A DNA stretch of 64,000 nt from Tsukamurella paurometabola. GTDB lineage: Bacteria > Actinomycetota > Actinomycetes > Mycobacteriales > Mycobacteriaceae. Shown in pieces: positions 54,089-64,000 of the stretch. Made by a program: the position numbers and the translations under genes. The number at the start of each line of letters is the position of its first letter. The first letter of the stretch is position 1. The DNA is taken from positions 3,566,850 through 3,630,849 of the forward strand of contig NZ_LR131273.1 of the NCBI RefSeq assembly GCF_900631615.1, in the 5' to 3' direction. The notes under the pieces are model-generated. The model saw only the letters and a program-made list of their open reading frames with translations. It was not told the DNA's origin and did not search any database.

Positions 54089-56557
54089 GTGCGTGTTGCA
54101 CAGTCATGGCTCACCGAGATCCTCCGCCGCGACACCCCCGACTGGGGTGTCACGGCCGACGAGCTGGACGCCGGGTTCGTGCGCGTCGGCTTCGAGGTCG
54201 AGGAGGTCGACTCGCTCGACACCGTGACCGGCCCGCTGAAGATCGGCCGCGTCGCGCACATCGAGGAACTCACGAACTTCCGCAAGCCCATCCGGTTCTG
54301 CCAGGTGGACGTCGGCGAGGCCGAGCCGCGGGGCATCGTCTGCGGCGCCCGGAACTTCGCCGAGGGCGACCTCATCGTCGCCGCCCTGCCCGGCGCCGTG
54401 CTGCCCGGTGGTTTCGAGATCGCGTCCCGCAAGACCTACGACCACGTCTCCGACGGGATGATCTGCTCGGTGTCGGAACTCGGGCTGGGCAACGACCACT
54501 CGGGGATCCTCGTGCTGCCGGCGGGGACCGCGGAGCCCGGCGACGACGCGAAGCCGGTGCTCGGGATGGACGACACCGTCATCGAACTCAACGTGACCCC
54601 CGACCGCGGCTACGCCTTCTCGGTACGCGGCCTCGCCCGCGAGCTCGCCTGCGGCTACGACCTGCCGTTCACCGACATCACGACCCCGTCGCCCGCGCTG
54701 GGCTCGGGTGCCGGCGGGGTGGACGTCACGGTCGAGCCCGAGTCGGGCTGCACCCGGTTCACCGCTCTGCGCGTCGAGGGCATCGACCCGAAGGCGGTCA
54801 GCCCGTGGTGGCTGCAGCGCCGCCTGCTCACCTCCGGCGTGCGACCGATCAGCCCGGCGGTCGACGTGACGAACTACCTCATGCTGCTCAGCGGCCAGCC
54901 CCTGCACGCGTTCGACGCCGACACGGTGCGGGGCGGCCTCGTCGTCCGCGCCGCGCGTGCCGGCGAGACCCTGGAGACGCTCGATCACGTGGTGCGGAAG
55001 CTCGATCCGGAGGACGCGGTCATCGTCGACGACTCCGGCCCCGTGTCGCTCGCGGGTGTGATGGGCGGCGCGACGACCGAGGTCGGCGACGAGACGGTCA
55101 ACGTGATCCTCGAGGGCGCCGTGTGGAACCCGGTCAAGGTGTTCCGCACCGGCAAGCGGCACAAGCTCAGTTCGGACGCGGCCAAGCGGTACGAGCGCAC
55201 CGTCGACCCCGCCATCTCGGTGTGGACCGTCCGGGAGGCGGCCCGCCTGCTCACCGAGATCGCGGGCGGCACCGTCGTGGGCGACCTCACGGATCTGGGC
55301 GGATACGAGGAGCGCCCGCAGGTGACGATCGCGGCGGACCGTCCGGACCGAGTCGCCGGAATCACCTACGCCGCGGGCACCACGGTGCGCCGCCTCACCC
55401 AGATCGGCTGTGCCGTGCAGGGGGAGAGCAGCCTGACCGTGACCCCGCCGACGTGGCGCCCCGACCTGACCATGGTCGCCGACCTGGTCGAGGAGGTGCT
55501 CCGCCTCGAGGGGCTGGAGCAGATCCCGCCGGTGCTGCCCGCCGCGCCGGGCGGTCGGGGCCTCAGCGCCCGGCAGCGCCGGCGCCGCACGGTGAGCCGC
55601 TCGCTCGCGCACACCGGCCACGTCGAGGTGCTCACCAGCCCGTTCCTGCCCGCCGGCGTCTTCGACACCTGGGGCCTGGAGGCCGACGACCCGCGTCGCA
55701 ACACCACGACGGTGCTCAACCCGCTGGAGGTCGACCGCCCGTCGCTCGCGACCACGCTGCTCCCCGGCCTGCTGGAGATCCTGGCGCGCAACGTCTCCCG
55801 CGGGCAGCGCGACCTCGCGCTGTACACGATCGCGCAGGTGGTGCTTCCATCGGAGGCCACGGCCGCGGTCGACCCGATCCCCGTCGACCGGCGCCCCACC
55901 GCTGAGCAGATCGAGGAGCTCAACGCGTCGCTGCCGAGCCAGCCGGAGCACATCGCTCTCGTGTTCGCCGGGCGGCGCACCCCCTCCGGCCCCTGGGGCG
56001 AGGGGCGGCCCGCCGACGCGACGGACGCCTTCGAGGCCGCGCGCGAGATCGGCCGGGCGAGCAACATCGAGCTCACGCTACGGGCGGCCCAGTTCGCGCC
56101 GTTCCATCCGGGCCGGTGTGCGGAGGTCCTCGCCGGTGACGTCGTGGTGGGCCACGCGGGCGAGCTGCACCCGGCCGTGCTCGAGCGTGCCGGGCTCCCG
56201 GCGCGGACCTGCGCCGTCGAGCTCGACCTCGACGCGATCCCGCTCGTCGAGAACCTGCCCGCGCCTGTGGTCTCGCCGTTCCCGGCGGTGCTGCAGGACG
56301 TGGCGGTCGTCGTCGACGCCGCGGTCCCCGCGGAAGCCGTCCGGGCCGCGCTGGCCGACGGAGCCGGGGAACTCCTCGAGGCGATCTCGCTGTTCGACGT
56401 CTTCACGGGCGCGCAGGTGGGCGAGGGCCGCAAGTCGATGGCCTTCTCGCTGCGCTTCCGCGCGGGCGATCGCACGCTGACCGAGGACGAGGCCTCCGCA
56501 GCTCGCGACGCCGCCGTGGCGAGGGCTTCAGAGACCGTCGGCGCCGTTCTCCGCTGA
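54089..56557 (+). CDS. pheT: Phenylalanine--tRNA ligase beta subunit
   Basis: 822 residues from a GTG behind AGGAGAAGG. Domains in order: N-terminal segment ([12 protein letters not shown]), tRNA-binding EMAP-like domain (about 40-150), B3/4 editing domain, B5 (about 410-480), catalytic-like core, and C-terminal FDX-ACB domain ([17 protein letters not shown]). The beta subunit edits Tyr-tRNAPhe and binds tRNA. A two-way hairpin terminator follows. Confidence 0.97.
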   Translation: MRVAQSWLTEILRRDTPDWGVTADELDAGFVRVGFEVEEVDSLDTVTGPLKIGRVAHIEELTNFRKPIRFCQVDVGEAEPRGIVCGARNFAEGDLIVAALPGAVLPGGFEIASRKTYDHVSDGMICSVSELGLGNDHSGILVLPAGTAEPGDDAKPVLGMDDTVIELNVTPDRGYAFSVRGLARELACGYDLPFTDITTPSPALGSGAGGVDVTVEPESGCTRFTALRVEGIDPKAVSPWWLQRRLLTSGVRPISPAVDVTNYLMLLSGQPLHAFDADTVRGGLVVRAARAGETLETLDHVVRKLDPEDAVIVDDSGPVSLAGVMGGATTEVGDETVNVILEGAVWNPVKVFRTGKRHKLSSDAAKRYERTVDPAISVWTVREAARLLTEIAGGTVVGDLTDLGGYEERPQVTIAADRPDRVAGITYAAGTTVRRLTQIGCAVQGESSLTVTPPTWRPDLTMVADLVEEVLRLEGLEQIPPVLPAAPGGRGLSARQRRRRTVSRSLAHTGHVEVLTSPFLPAGVFDTWGLEADDPRRNTTTVLNPLEVDRPSLATTLLPGLLEILARNVSRGQRDLALYTIAQVVLPSEATAAVDPIPVDRRPTAEQIEELNASLPSQPEHIALVFAGRRTPSGPWGEGRPADATDAFEAAREIGRASNIELTLRAAQFAPFHPGRCAEVLAGDVVVGHAGELHPAVLERAGLPARTCAVELDLDAIPLVENLPAPVVSPFPAVLQDVAVVVDAAVPAEAVRAALADGAGELLEAISLFDVFTGAQVGEGRKSMAFSLRFRAGDRTLTEDEASAARDAAVARASETVGAVLR

Positions 56558-56570
56558 CCCGGACGTGGAG

Positions 56571-56608
56571 CCGGCCCCGCCGACCGCTGTGCAGGTCGAC
56601 GGGGCCGG
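56571..56608. terminator. Hairpin between pheT and the flavin monooxygenase gene
   Basis: CCGGCCCCGCCGACC and GGTCGACGGGGCCGG form a 15-bp stem with one mismatch and an 8-base loop. It lies between convergent stops, so it may serve both genes. Confidence 0.75.
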
Positions 56609-56623
56609 AGTCGGTGGAGACGC

Positions 56624-58456
56624 CTAGCTGGTGTGATGCACCTCGGCGAGCTTGTAGACGGGGGTGTCGATGCCCTCGTACCGGGCCTTGAGCTGGAGCG
56701 CCAGGTAGAGCGAGTAGTGGCGTGACTGGTGCAGGTTGCCGCCCATCATCCACAGGCCGGGCACCTGCGTGGGCTTCCACATGTTCCGCTGCTCGCCCTC
56801 CCACGGGCCGGGGTCCTTGGTGGTGTCGGAACCGAGGCCCCAGCACTTGCCGAGGCGATCGGCGGTCTCCTGGCCCATGAGGTCCGCGGCCCAGCCGTTC
56901 ATCGAGCCGTAGCCGGTGGCGTACACGACGAGGTCGGCGGGCAACTCCTTCCCGTCCTTGAGGACGACGCTGTTCTCGGACAGGTGGTCGACCTGCCCCT
57001 TGGCCAGCTTGATCGACCCGTCGATGATGAGGCCGGCGGCGCCGACGTCGATGTAGTAGCCCGAGCCGCGGCGCAGGTACTTCATGAACAGGCCCGAATC
57101 GTCGTCGCCGAAGTCCAGCTCGTACCCGGCGTCCTCGAGGCCGCGGTAGAAGTCGGCGTCGATCTCGCGCACCTTGTCGTAGATCGGCTTCTGGAACTCG
57201 TTCATGATCCGGTACGGGAGCGAGGCGAAGATCATGTCCGCCTTGTCGGTGGTCACTCCGTTCGCGAGCGCGCGCTCGCTGTACAGGTCGCCCAGGCCGT
57301 GCTCCATGAGCGACTCGGACTTGATGATGTGGGTGGAGCTGCGCTGCACCATGGTCACCTCGGCGCCGGCCTCGATGAGGGCCTTGCTGATGTCGAGGGC
57401 CGAGTTGTTCGCGCCGATCACCACGACCCTCTTGCCCGCGTAGGCGTCGGGTCCCGGGTGCTTGCTGGAGTGGTGCTGCTCGCCCTGGAAGACGTCCATG
57501 CCGGGGAAGTCGGGGATGTTCGGTTTGCCTGACATGCCCGTCGCGAGGACGAGTTGCTTGGGGTGCAGCGTCAGCCGCTCGCCGTCCTTGTTCACCTCGA
57601 CGGTCCACTCGCCCTTGGCCTCGTCGTAGGACGCGGACAGCGCCTCGGTGCGCGACCAGTAGGGCACCTCCATCACGCGGGTGTACATCTCCAGCCAGTC
57701 GCCGATCTTGTCCTTCGGGGCGAAGACGGGCCAGTTGGCGGGGAAGGGCAGGTACGGCAGGTGGTCGTACCAGACGGGGTCGTGCAGGCACAGCGACTTG
57801 TAGCGGCCGCGCCACTGATCGCCCGGGCGGTCGTACTTGTCGACGACCAGCGCCGGCACGCCGAGCTGCCGCAGGCGCGCGCCGAGCGCGATGCCGCCCT
57901 GACCACCGCCGATGACGAGCGTGTCGGGCTGGATCGAGCGCCCGAGTTCGGCCTCCTCCTGTTCGCGGCGCTCGGCCCAGGTCGGCGCGACGTTGTGCGC
58001 GCCGTGCACCGCGCCCATGGGCCGGTTGGGGCCGAAGGACTCCTCGTGGCCCTTGAGCTCGCGCAGCGTGGTCAGGAGTGTCCAGGCCCGGTCGACGCCG
58101 TCCTCACCCCGGCGGATGCGCACGTGCCCCTTGCCGCGACCGACGCCGGTCTCGAAGCCGATGAAGGCCTCGGCGACCTCGTCGCCCGACGCGGGGTCGG
58201 TGGTCGCGAAGCCGCTCGGAGCCGTGCCGTCGAGGCGCGCGGTGAGCATCGCGGCGATCTGGTCGCGGCCCTCGCTGGTGTGCAGGTTCCAGGTGAACGA
58301 CACCAGATCACGCCAGAAGCCGCCGGGCTCGAACAACTCCGACGCCGCGGCGACGTCACGCGCGACGAGCGCCGCCTCGAACTGCGCGAGCCAGGCGTCC
58401 ACTCGCTCCTGGGGGCCGGTGGCGACGTCCTGTGCCGATTCCGCGATCGCGGTCAT
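56624..58456 (-). CDS. Flavin-containing monooxygenase with N-terminal NTF2-like domain
   Basis: 610 residues. Residues about 15-150 form a SnoaL/NTF2-like domain. Then comes a class B monooxygenase: FAD site TLVIGGGQGGIALGARLRQ, NADPH site RVVVIGANNSALDISKAL, and the late ATGYGS motif. It likely oxidises a ketone, amine or aromatic compound; the substrate is unknown. An upstream GCAAC-N5-GCAAC element and the divergent GAF regulator suggest inducible expression. Confidence 0.9.
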   Translation of the reverse strand: MTAIAESAQDVATGPQERVDAWLAQFEAALVARDVAAASELFEPGGFWRDLVSFTWNLHTSEGRDQIAAMLTARLDGTAPSGFATTDPASGDEVAEAFIGFETGVGRGKGHVRIRRGEDGVDRAWTLLTTLRELKGHEESFGPNRPMGAVHGAHNVAPTWAERREQEEAELGRSIQPDTLVIGGGQGGIALGARLRQLGVPALVVDKYDRPGDQWRGRYKSLCLHDPVWYDHLPYLPFPANWPVFAPKDKIGDWLEMYTRVMEVPYWSRTEALSASYDEAKGEWTVEVNKDGERLTLHPKQLVLATGMSGKPNIPDFPGMDVFQGEQHHSSKHPGPDAYAGKRVVVIGANNSALDISKALIEAGAEVTMVQRSSTHIIKSESLMEHGLGDLYSERALANGVTTDKADMIFASLPYRIMNEFQKPIYDKVREIDADFYRGLEDAGYELDFGDDDSGLFMKYLRRGSGYYIDVGAAGLIIDGSIKLAKGQVDHLSENSVVLKDGKELPADLVVYATGYGSMNGWAADLMGQETADRLGKCWGLGSDTTKDPGPWEGEQRNMWKPTQVPGLWMMGGNLHQSRHYSLYLALQLKARYEGIDTPVYKLAEVHHTS

Positions 58457-58492
58457 GTCCTACTCCTTCACGTTCGGTGATGCTGCGCTGTG

Positions 58493-58545
58493 GTGTGAAT
58501 CACACGCCTCGTGTGACGGGGGTTACAAGGGTTGCGTCCCGTTGC
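58493..58545 (-). promoter_or_regulatory. Regulatory region of the flavin monooxygenase gene
   Basis: Read toward the monooxygenase gene, GCAAC-N5-GCAAC (58545-58531) is followed by CCTTG and, further on, GTCACA and the palindrome GTGTGAATCACAC (58493-58505). The first element recurs before the SDR gene at 59815. It is a likely activator site for the GAF proteins. Confidence 0.6.
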
Positions 58546-58598
58546 ACCGTTCTGGGCGAACGCGCCTGCTGCGACGAGCGGCGATGCAGAATCGAGGG

Positions 58599-59801
58599 GT
58601 GGCACACGCAGTCGAGCCGGCCGTGGCGCACGGAGAGGACCCCCGGACCTACGCGCGTCTGCTGGCCGAGGTGTACGACGCGACGATGGCCGGGGAGCGA
58701 CCGCCCGCGCGTCCGCGCGAGGTGATCGGCGACTCCTGGGAACGCGTGATCGCCGCAGGCCTGCGGCCCGATTCGGGTGCCGGCCCCGCGATCCACTCCG
58801 CCGACCTGTCCCGGCTGCGCCGCGAATCCGGACTGATGGGGCTCATCGACGACTTCACCGCGGGTCTCGCCCCGATCACGGACGCCGGTTCGAGCATCAT
58901 GGTGGTCTCGGACGCCGAGGGACGCCTGCTGTGGCGCAGCGGCTCCACCCGGGTGCTCCGCGAGGCCGACCGGCTCGGCTTCGTCGAGGGGGCCGCCTGG
59001 TCGGAGAACGATGTGGGCACCAACGCGATCGGCACCGCGCTGGCGTCCCGCGCCGCCGTGCAGACCTTCTCGGCCGAGCACTTCGCCCGCAACCAGCACC
59101 CGTGGACGTGCTCCGCCGCGCCCGTCCGGGATCGCCGCACCGGTCGGGTCCTCGGCGTCGTCGATGTCAGCGGCCCCGCCTCCACCGTGCACCCCACCAC
59201 GCTCGCGTTGGTCGCCGCCGTCGCCGGCCTCGCCGAGGCGACGCTGCGCGAGGCGCACCTCGCCGGCCTCGACCAACTGCGCACCGTGGCCGCTCCGCTG
59301 CTCGCGGGCCTCGCCGGGCCGGGCCTCGTCGTCGACTCCCACGGCTGGGTCGCGGCCGTCGGGCAGCTCGCGCCGTGCACGCGCGTGACCCTCCCGAACG
59401 TCGTGGATTCGGCGCATCTGTGGCTCCCGGAGCTGGGGCAGTGCACCGTCGAGCCGTTGCCCGGAGGATGGCTGCTGCGCCCCGTCGCCGAAGAGCCCCG
59501 CGACGGGGCCACCCGAGTGACACTCGATCTGCGCGCGGGCCGGACCCCGTCGGTGACCGTCGCCGGGGCGACCGGGGAGTGGCGTCACCAGCTGACGCCC
59601 CGGCACGCGCAGATCCTCGAGCTCCTGGCCGACGGGCGCGGGCACACCGCTGCGCAGGTCGCGGAGGCGCTGTTCGGGGACGCCGCGCGGGTGGTCACCG
59701 TCCGCGCCGAGATCTCGCGGCTGCGCCGCGTGCTCTCCGGGTTGATCGCCGCACAGCCGTACCGCTTCGCCGACGCCGCGGTGGTCGAGACCCTCCGCTG
59801 A
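58599..59801 (+). CDS. GAF-domain transcriptional activator (AcoR-like N-terminus)
   Basis: 400 residues from GTG 58599, chosen by comparison with the paralogue at 60686; ATG 58584 is an alternative. The GAF sensor region (about 60-200) contains [17 protein letters not shown] and [17 protein letters not shown], as in AcoR/MimR-type activators. There is no sigma-54 AAA+ domain. A C-terminal HTH module follows ([20 protein letters not shown], then [15 protein letters not shown]). It is divergent from the flavin monooxygenase and upstream of the SDR gene. Confidence 0.87.
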   Translation: MAHAVEPAVAHGEDPRTYARLLAEVYDATMAGERPPARPREVIGDSWERVIAAGLRPDSGAGPAIHSADLSRLRRESGLMGLIDDFTAGLAPITDAGSSIMVVSDAEGRLLWRSGSTRVLREADRLGFVEGAAWSENDVGTNAIGTALASRAAVQTFSAEHFARNQHPWTCSAAPVRDRRTGRVLGVVDVSGPASTVHPTTLALVAAVAGLAEATLREAHLAGLDQLRTVAAPLLAGLAGPGLVVDSHGWVAAVGQLAPCTRVTLPNVVDSAHLWLPELGQCTVEPLPGGWLLRPVAEEPRDGATRVTLDLRAGRTPSVTVAGATGEWRHQLTPRHAQILELLADGRGHTAAQVAEALFGDAARVVTVRAEISRLRRVLSGLIAAQPYRFADAAVVETLR

Positions 59802-59814
59802 CCGTCGCACGGAC

Positions 59815-59829
59815 GCAACCCCGCGCAAC
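59815..59829 (+). promoter_or_regulatory. Activator element before the SDR gene
   Basis: GCAAC-CCCGC-GCAAC, followed by CTTTG and later CCCGGGTCACA and an AT-rich CATAAA that may be the -10. The same order occurs before the flavin monooxygenase gene. Confidence 0.6.
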
Positions 59830-59892
59830 CTTTGCCGCGTGTGTCCCGGGTCACATAAAACCGGGGTGACGACGCCGACGAAGGGACGCACG

Positions 59893-60663
59893 ATGGCACG
59901 CATAGCACTGGTGACGGGAGCGGGACGAGGGATCGGCGCGGGGATCGCGCGGCGACTCGCCGCGGACGGCCTCGACCTGGCGCTGGTCGACCTCACCGCC
60001 GACGGCGTCGAAGCCGTTGCCGAGGAGATCCGGGCGACGGGCCGCCGCGCGGTCGCGTTCACCGCCGACGTGTCCGACCGTGACGCGGTCTTCGCGGCGG
60101 TCGCGGCCACCGTCGAGGCATTGGGCGGGCTCGACGTGATGATCAACAACGCCGGCGTGGCGCTGGTCGGACCCGTCGCGGACGTGACACCCGACGAACT
60201 GCGCCGCCTGTTCTCCATCAACGTCGACGGCGTGCTCTGGGGCATCCAGGCCGCCGCGGCGTCCTTCATCGACCGGGGCGTGCGCGGCAAGATCGTCAAC
60301 GCCGCGTCGATCGCCGGTCATGAGGGCTTCGCCATGCTCGGCGCGTACAGCGCCACCAAGTTCGCGGTGCGCGGCTTCACCCAGGCCGCCGCGAAGGAGT
60401 ACGCGACGCACGGCATCACCGTCAACGCCTACTGCCCGGGCGTGGTGGGCACCGACATGTGGGTCGAGATCGACCAGCGGTTCGCCGACCTCACGGGCGC
60501 CGCGGTGGGGGAGACGTACGAGAAGTTCGTGGGCGGCATCGCGTTGGGCCGCGCCCAGACGCCGGAGGACGTGGCGGCGTTCGTCTCGCATCTCGCGAGC
60601 CCCGACTCCGATTACATGACGGGGCAGGCCGTGCTCATCGACGGCGGCCTGGTCTACCGCTGA
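59893..60663 (+). CDS. Short-chain dehydrogenase, acetoin reductase-like
   Basis: 256 residues. NAD(P)-binding [19 protein letters not shown] ([11 protein letters not shown]), catalytic Ser in [11 protein letters not shown] and YSATK for Tyr/Lys, all in place. Length and the C-terminal [15 protein letters not shown] match meso-butanediol dehydrogenase/diacetyl reductases. The Asp after strand 2 (VDLTADG) favours NAD. AcoR-like regulators on both sides support a role with acetoin or a similar ketone. Confidence 0.88.
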   Translation: MARIALVTGAGRGIGAGIARRLAADGLDLALVDLTADGVEAVAEEIRATGRRAVAFTADVSDRDAVFAAVAATVEALGGLDVMINNAGVALVGPVADVTPDELRRLFSINVDGVLWGIQAAAASFIDRGVRGKIVNAASIAGHEGFAMLGAYSATKFAVRGFTQAAAKEYATHGITVNAYCPGVVGTDMWVEIDQRFADLTGAAVGETYEKFVGGIALGRAQTPEDVAAFVSHLASPDSDYMTGQAVLIDGGLVYR

Positions 60664-60685
60664 CATCGTGGGGAAGGGGACGACG

Positions 60686-61879
60686 GTGACGGAACCGGCG
60701 ATGTCGGCGGGGGAGGACCCGCGCCGTTACGCGCGGCTGCTGTCCGAGGTGTACGACGCGACCATGAGCGGGTCCCGCCCGCCGGCACGGCCGCGGGGCG
60801 TGATCGACGATTCCTGGCGGCGCGTGCGCGCCGCCGGGCTCGCCCCCGACACCGATCCCGGGCCGGCGCTCGGCTGGGTGGACGTCGAGCTGAGTCGCCA
60901 GGAGTCGGGTCTCGGACCCGTGCTCGAGGAACTCACCGCGGGCCTCGCCCCGCTCACCGCCGACGGTGACAACATCCTCGTGGTCGCCGACAGGTTCGGG
61001 CGCGTCCTGTGGCGTTCCGGCTCGACGCGCGTCCTCGCGCACGCGGACCGGCTGGGCTTCGTCGAGGGCGCGGGCTGGGCCGAGGACCAGGTGGGCACCA
61101 ATGCCATCGGCACGGCCATCGCCTCGCGGACGCCCGTGCAGATCTTCTCCGCCGAGCACTTCGCCCGCAGCCACCATTCCTGGACGTGCGCCGGCGCCCC
61201 GATCCGCGACGTGCACACCGGCCACATCCTCGGCGTCGTCGACGTCTCCGGGCCCGCGGCGACCGTGCACGCGACGACCCTCGCGCTGGTGTCCACCGTC
61301 GCCAAGCTCGCCGAATCGCGGCTGCGCGAGGCGCACCTCGCGGGGCTCGAACGGCTGCGGTCGGTCGCGGCGCCCATGCTCGCGGGGCTGGGCCGCCCGG
61401 GCCTCGCCGTCGACACCAACGGCTGGGTGGCGGCGGTCGGTGACCTTCCCCCGCGCTCGCGGGTCGCCCTGCCCGCACACCTGACCGGGCCGTCGGTCCG
61501 GCTCCCCGACCTCGGGCTGTGCACCGTCGACCCCCTTCCCGGTGGCTGGTTGCTGCAGCCCGACCCCGGCGACGGCCCCGACACCGCCACGCGGATCACC
61601 GTCGACCTCCGACCGGGGCGTGCGCCGGAGGTCGCGGTCGCGGGCGGCGGCGGAGGCTGGCGGTATCAGCCCTCGCGGCGGCACGCACAGATCCTCGAGC
61701 TCCTCGCCGACGGTGCAGGCCGTACCGCGGCCCAGCTCGCCGACGCGCTGTTCGGCGATCCGGGCCGGGTGGTCACGGTGCGGGCGGAGATATCGCGGCT
61801 GCGGCGGGTGCTGTCGGGCGTGATCGCCGCCCAGCCCTACCGCTTCGCGGACGGCGTGTCGGTCGAGTTGCTGCGCTGA
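60686..61879 (+). CDS. GAF-domain transcriptional activator, paralogue
   Basis: 397 residues from GTG 60686 with a GGGGAAGGGG site; GTG 60668 is less likely. It is closely similar to the GAF protein at 58599 over the full length: [55 protein letters not shown], then [15 protein letters not shown]. It starts 22 bases after the SDR stop, so it is probably in the SDR operon. Differences cluster in the sensor half, which suggests different ligands. Confidence 0.87.
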   Translation: MTEPAMSAGEDPRRYARLLSEVYDATMSGSRPPARPRGVIDDSWRRVRAAGLAPDTDPGPALGWVDVELSRQESGLGPVLEELTAGLAPLTADGDNILVVADRFGRVLWRSGSTRVLAHADRLGFVEGAGWAEDQVGTNAIGTAIASRTPVQIFSAEHFARSHHSWTCAGAPIRDVHTGHILGVVDVSGPAATVHATTLALVSTVAKLAESRLREAHLAGLERLRSVAAPMLAGLGRPGLAVDTNGWVAAVGDLPPRSRVALPAHLTGPSVRLPDLGLCTVDPLPGGWLLQPDPGDGPDTATRITVDLRPGRAPEVAVAGGGGGWRYQPSRRHAQILELLADGAGRTAAQLADALFGDPGRVVTVRAEISRLRRVLSGVIAAQPYRFADGVSVELLR

Positions 61880-61906
61880 CCGGCCCCGGCCTCTAGCGTG
61901 GAGTCC

Positions 61907-62566
61907 GTGACCGAGCCGCAGATCTTTCCCGAGGACTGGACCACGGCGCTCGTCCTGGTGGCGCACCCGGACGACCCCGAATACGGCATGGCGGCGGCCG
62001 TCGCCCGCTGGACCTCCCAGGGGAAGACCGTGGCGTACGGCCTCGCGACCTCCGGTGAGGCGGGCATCGAGGGCATGTCGCCGGGCACCGCGGGGCCCGT
62101 GCGCGAGGAGGAGCAACGACGGTCCGCGGCCGTCGTCGGCGTCGACGAGGTGCGGTTCTGGGGCTATCCCGACTCGCGGGTGACGAACACACCCGAGCTG
62201 CGGGACTCGATCCGCAAGGCCATCGCCCGGTACGACCCCGACATCGTGATCACCCTGTGGGGCGGCCCCGAGTGGGCGCCCGGCGCCCCGAACCAGAGCG
62301 ACCACATGGAGTTCACCCGGGCGGTCGCCGAGGCCGCCGCGGCGGCGGGTGTCACCGCGTACCAGACCGCGCCGGAGCCGACGTACATCGTCGACGTCAC
62401 CGGCTTCACCGAGCGTGCCGTGGAATCGCTGGCGGAACACCGCCAGTACCTGTCGGTGCTGGACCCGGTCACGCCCGTCATCGAGCAGGCCCGCGAACAG
62501 GTGGCCTCCGCGTGCCTGCCGCGCGGCGAATTCCGGCACACCGTGGGCTTTCGCGACCTCCCGTAG
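61907..62566 (+). CDS. PIG-L family deacetylase
   Basis: 219 residues from GTG 61907; TAGCGT lies 7 bases upstream, so likely leaderless. The zinc site is VLVAHPDDPEYGMAA (AHPDD) with the later His in NQSDHMEF. Family members remove acetyl groups from GlcNAc-containing molecules, for example in mycothiol synthesis, but this is not clearly MshB or Mca. Substrate unknown. Confidence 0.87.
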   Translation: MTEPQIFPEDWTTALVLVAHPDDPEYGMAAAVARWTSQGKTVAYGLATSGEAGIEGMSPGTAGPVREEEQRRSAAVVGVDEVRFWGYPDSRVTNTPELRDSIRKAIARYDPDIVITLWGGPEWAPGAPNQSDHMEFTRAVAEAAAAAGVTAYQTAPEPTYIVDVTGFTERAVESLAEHRQYLSVLDPVTPVIEQAREQVASACLPRGEFRHTVGFRDLP

Positions 62567-62746
62567 CGGATCGAACTCCGCGCGGGGCGCCCGTGCCGCG
62601 CAGGGACGGCGTGGTTCGTGGTCGCGGGGACGGTCGAGGTCCTCTCGCAATGGATCGCCGGGACGGTGGAGATGAGCGAGGCCCAGGTCCTGGCGCTGGT
62701 CTCGGACATCCCGACGCGGCTCAGCGTGGGGCCCACGGGCGGCTGA
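62567..62746 (+). pseudogene. In-frame coding relic after the PIG-L stop
   Basis: Directly after the TAG the same frame stays open for 59 codons and ends at TGA. It holds AWFVVAGTVEVLSQWIAG, then TVEMSEAQVLALVSDIPTRL, a helical pattern like the C-terminus of a TetR-type regulator. It has no plausible start of its own. This may be the remnant of a deleted gene or of a longer fusion. Confidence 0.35.
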
Positions 62747-62757
62747 GGGCCGGTCGG

Positions 62758-62982
62758 TCAGCCCAGGTGGAAGGCTTGGGTGATGTGGTTGCCGCGCCGG
62801 TGATCGCCCACCAGGCTGGGCCGGCCGCGTCCCATCTTGACCAGCATGGCACGGTTCTCCACGCGCGGCGCGAAGCCGTCGAGGACGCGGTTGACGCGGC
62901 CGCGCAGACCGCGCTCGCGGCGGGGCAGCGACAGCGGCTGCGTGAGGGCGTCGGGGTTCGAAGTCGGAAGGTCGTTGCGCAT
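62758..62982 (-). CDS. Small hypothetical protein
   Basis: 74 residues, Arg-rich (SLPRRERGLRGRVNRVLDG), with no signal peptide or membrane helix and no family recognised. A weak GAAAGA lies before the ATG. The codon pattern is acceptable but the case is thin. It is divergent from argC across about 280 bases. Confidence 0.4.
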   Translation of the reverse strand: MRNDLPTSNPDALTQPLSLPRRERGLRGRVNRVLDGFAPRVENRAMLVKMGRGRPSLVGDHRRGNHITQAFHLG

Positions 62983-63234
62983 GTCGAGTCTTTCGGGTGC
63001 CGGGTTCGGTTCGTTACCGGTACCCAGGGTGCCCAGCGCGCCTGGTCATCGGCTGGCGGGAAGCTGAGGGATTCCGGTCAGGCGGGTGTCGCGTGACACA
63101 CGCCCTCCAGGACGACGCCGTCCGGGCCGGTCCGGAACGTGGCGTAGCAGGGGCGGGGTATTCGGGGCTCCGGTACCCGGGCGCCCCAGCGGCATCGCTG
63201 CACGGCGCGCCGTTGCGCCACCCGAAGTGAATAG
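62983..63234. other. Intergenic region upstream of argC
   Basis: No gene was seen. A hairpin GTGTC-GCGT-GACAC lies near 63088-63101. Short forward readings here have no support. The argC control region follows at 63235. Confidence 0.5.

Positions 63235-64000
<766 letters not shown>

Noticed and set aside
62837-63067. 76-codon forward frame near argC
   Set aside because: It overlaps the minus-strand candidate and has no start signal or family.

Overview
The window is high-GC actinobacterial DNA from the order Mycobacteriales. The inferred source is a Tsukamurella-like genome (inference from gene order and protein sequence; not tested by search). The backbone polA - rpsA - coaE - uvrB - universal stress protein - MBL hydrolase - uvrA - infC/rpmI/rplT/rRNA methylase - pheS/pheT - argC follows the order of the Mycobacterium tuberculosis Rv1629-Rv1652 region. 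Accessory genes sit between these anchors. Many genes look leaderless: a TAnnnT -10 box lies 6-7 bases before an ATG or GTG. No insertion sequence, CRISPR array, tRNA or rRNA gene was seen.

Region 1 (1-8.2 kb). A partial SPFH/GYF protein, a zinc-ribbon membrane protein and a small membrane protein precede polA. After polA and another membrane protein comes the most interesting locus. A retron-type reverse transcriptase (5827-7104) is preceded by a 163-nt element with retron ncRNA architecture: a 20-bp a1/a2-like inverted repeat encloses short msr-type hairpins and one long msd-type hairpin. A four-helix membrane protein follows it, with a promoter resembling the DNA-damage (PafBC, RecA-independent) type. 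An HAD hydrolase comes next.

Region 2 (8.2-12.2 kb). An XRE regulator, two secreted hemophore-like proteins, a methyltransferase and rpsA with a strong terminator.

Region 3 (12.2-21.5 kb). A polyol catabolic cluster. A SorC/DeoR-type regulator, binding lipoprotein, two permeases and ATPase are on the minus strand. Two dehydrogenases are divergent, and a xylulokinase converges on them. TGAGCA-type operators sit in the divergent promoter.

Region 4 (21.5-31.6 kb). A zinc metallochaperone (aztD) under a Fur-family box, coaE with a degenerate GrpB tail, an SNF2 ATPase with a SWIM-finger partner opposite a TetR gene, a DUF402 protein, a TRM11-type methyltransferase, uvrB and a universal stress protein.

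Region 5 (31.6-42.1 kb). HelD, a CGNR regulator - FAD monooxygenase - membrane protein operon, an epoxide hydrolase, a DinB2-type Y-family polymerase with a leucine steric gate, an MBL hydrolase and uvrA. The uvrA and uvrB promoters are exact matches to the RecA-independent damage promoter.

Region 6 (42.1-52.9 kb). nrdH behind two NrdR boxes, a WXXGXW-type secreted protein, DUF1844, infC (ATC start), rpmI, rplT, a SpoU methylase, acyltransferase 3, an Lrp regulator, two transporters and a yvaDEF-like SMR efflux module.

Region 7 (52.9-64 kb). pheST, a flavin monooxygenase and an acetoin-reductase-like SDR. Both of these have the same GCAAC-N5-GCAAC element and are interleaved with two paralogous GAF activators. 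A PIG-L deacetylase and the start of argC end the window.
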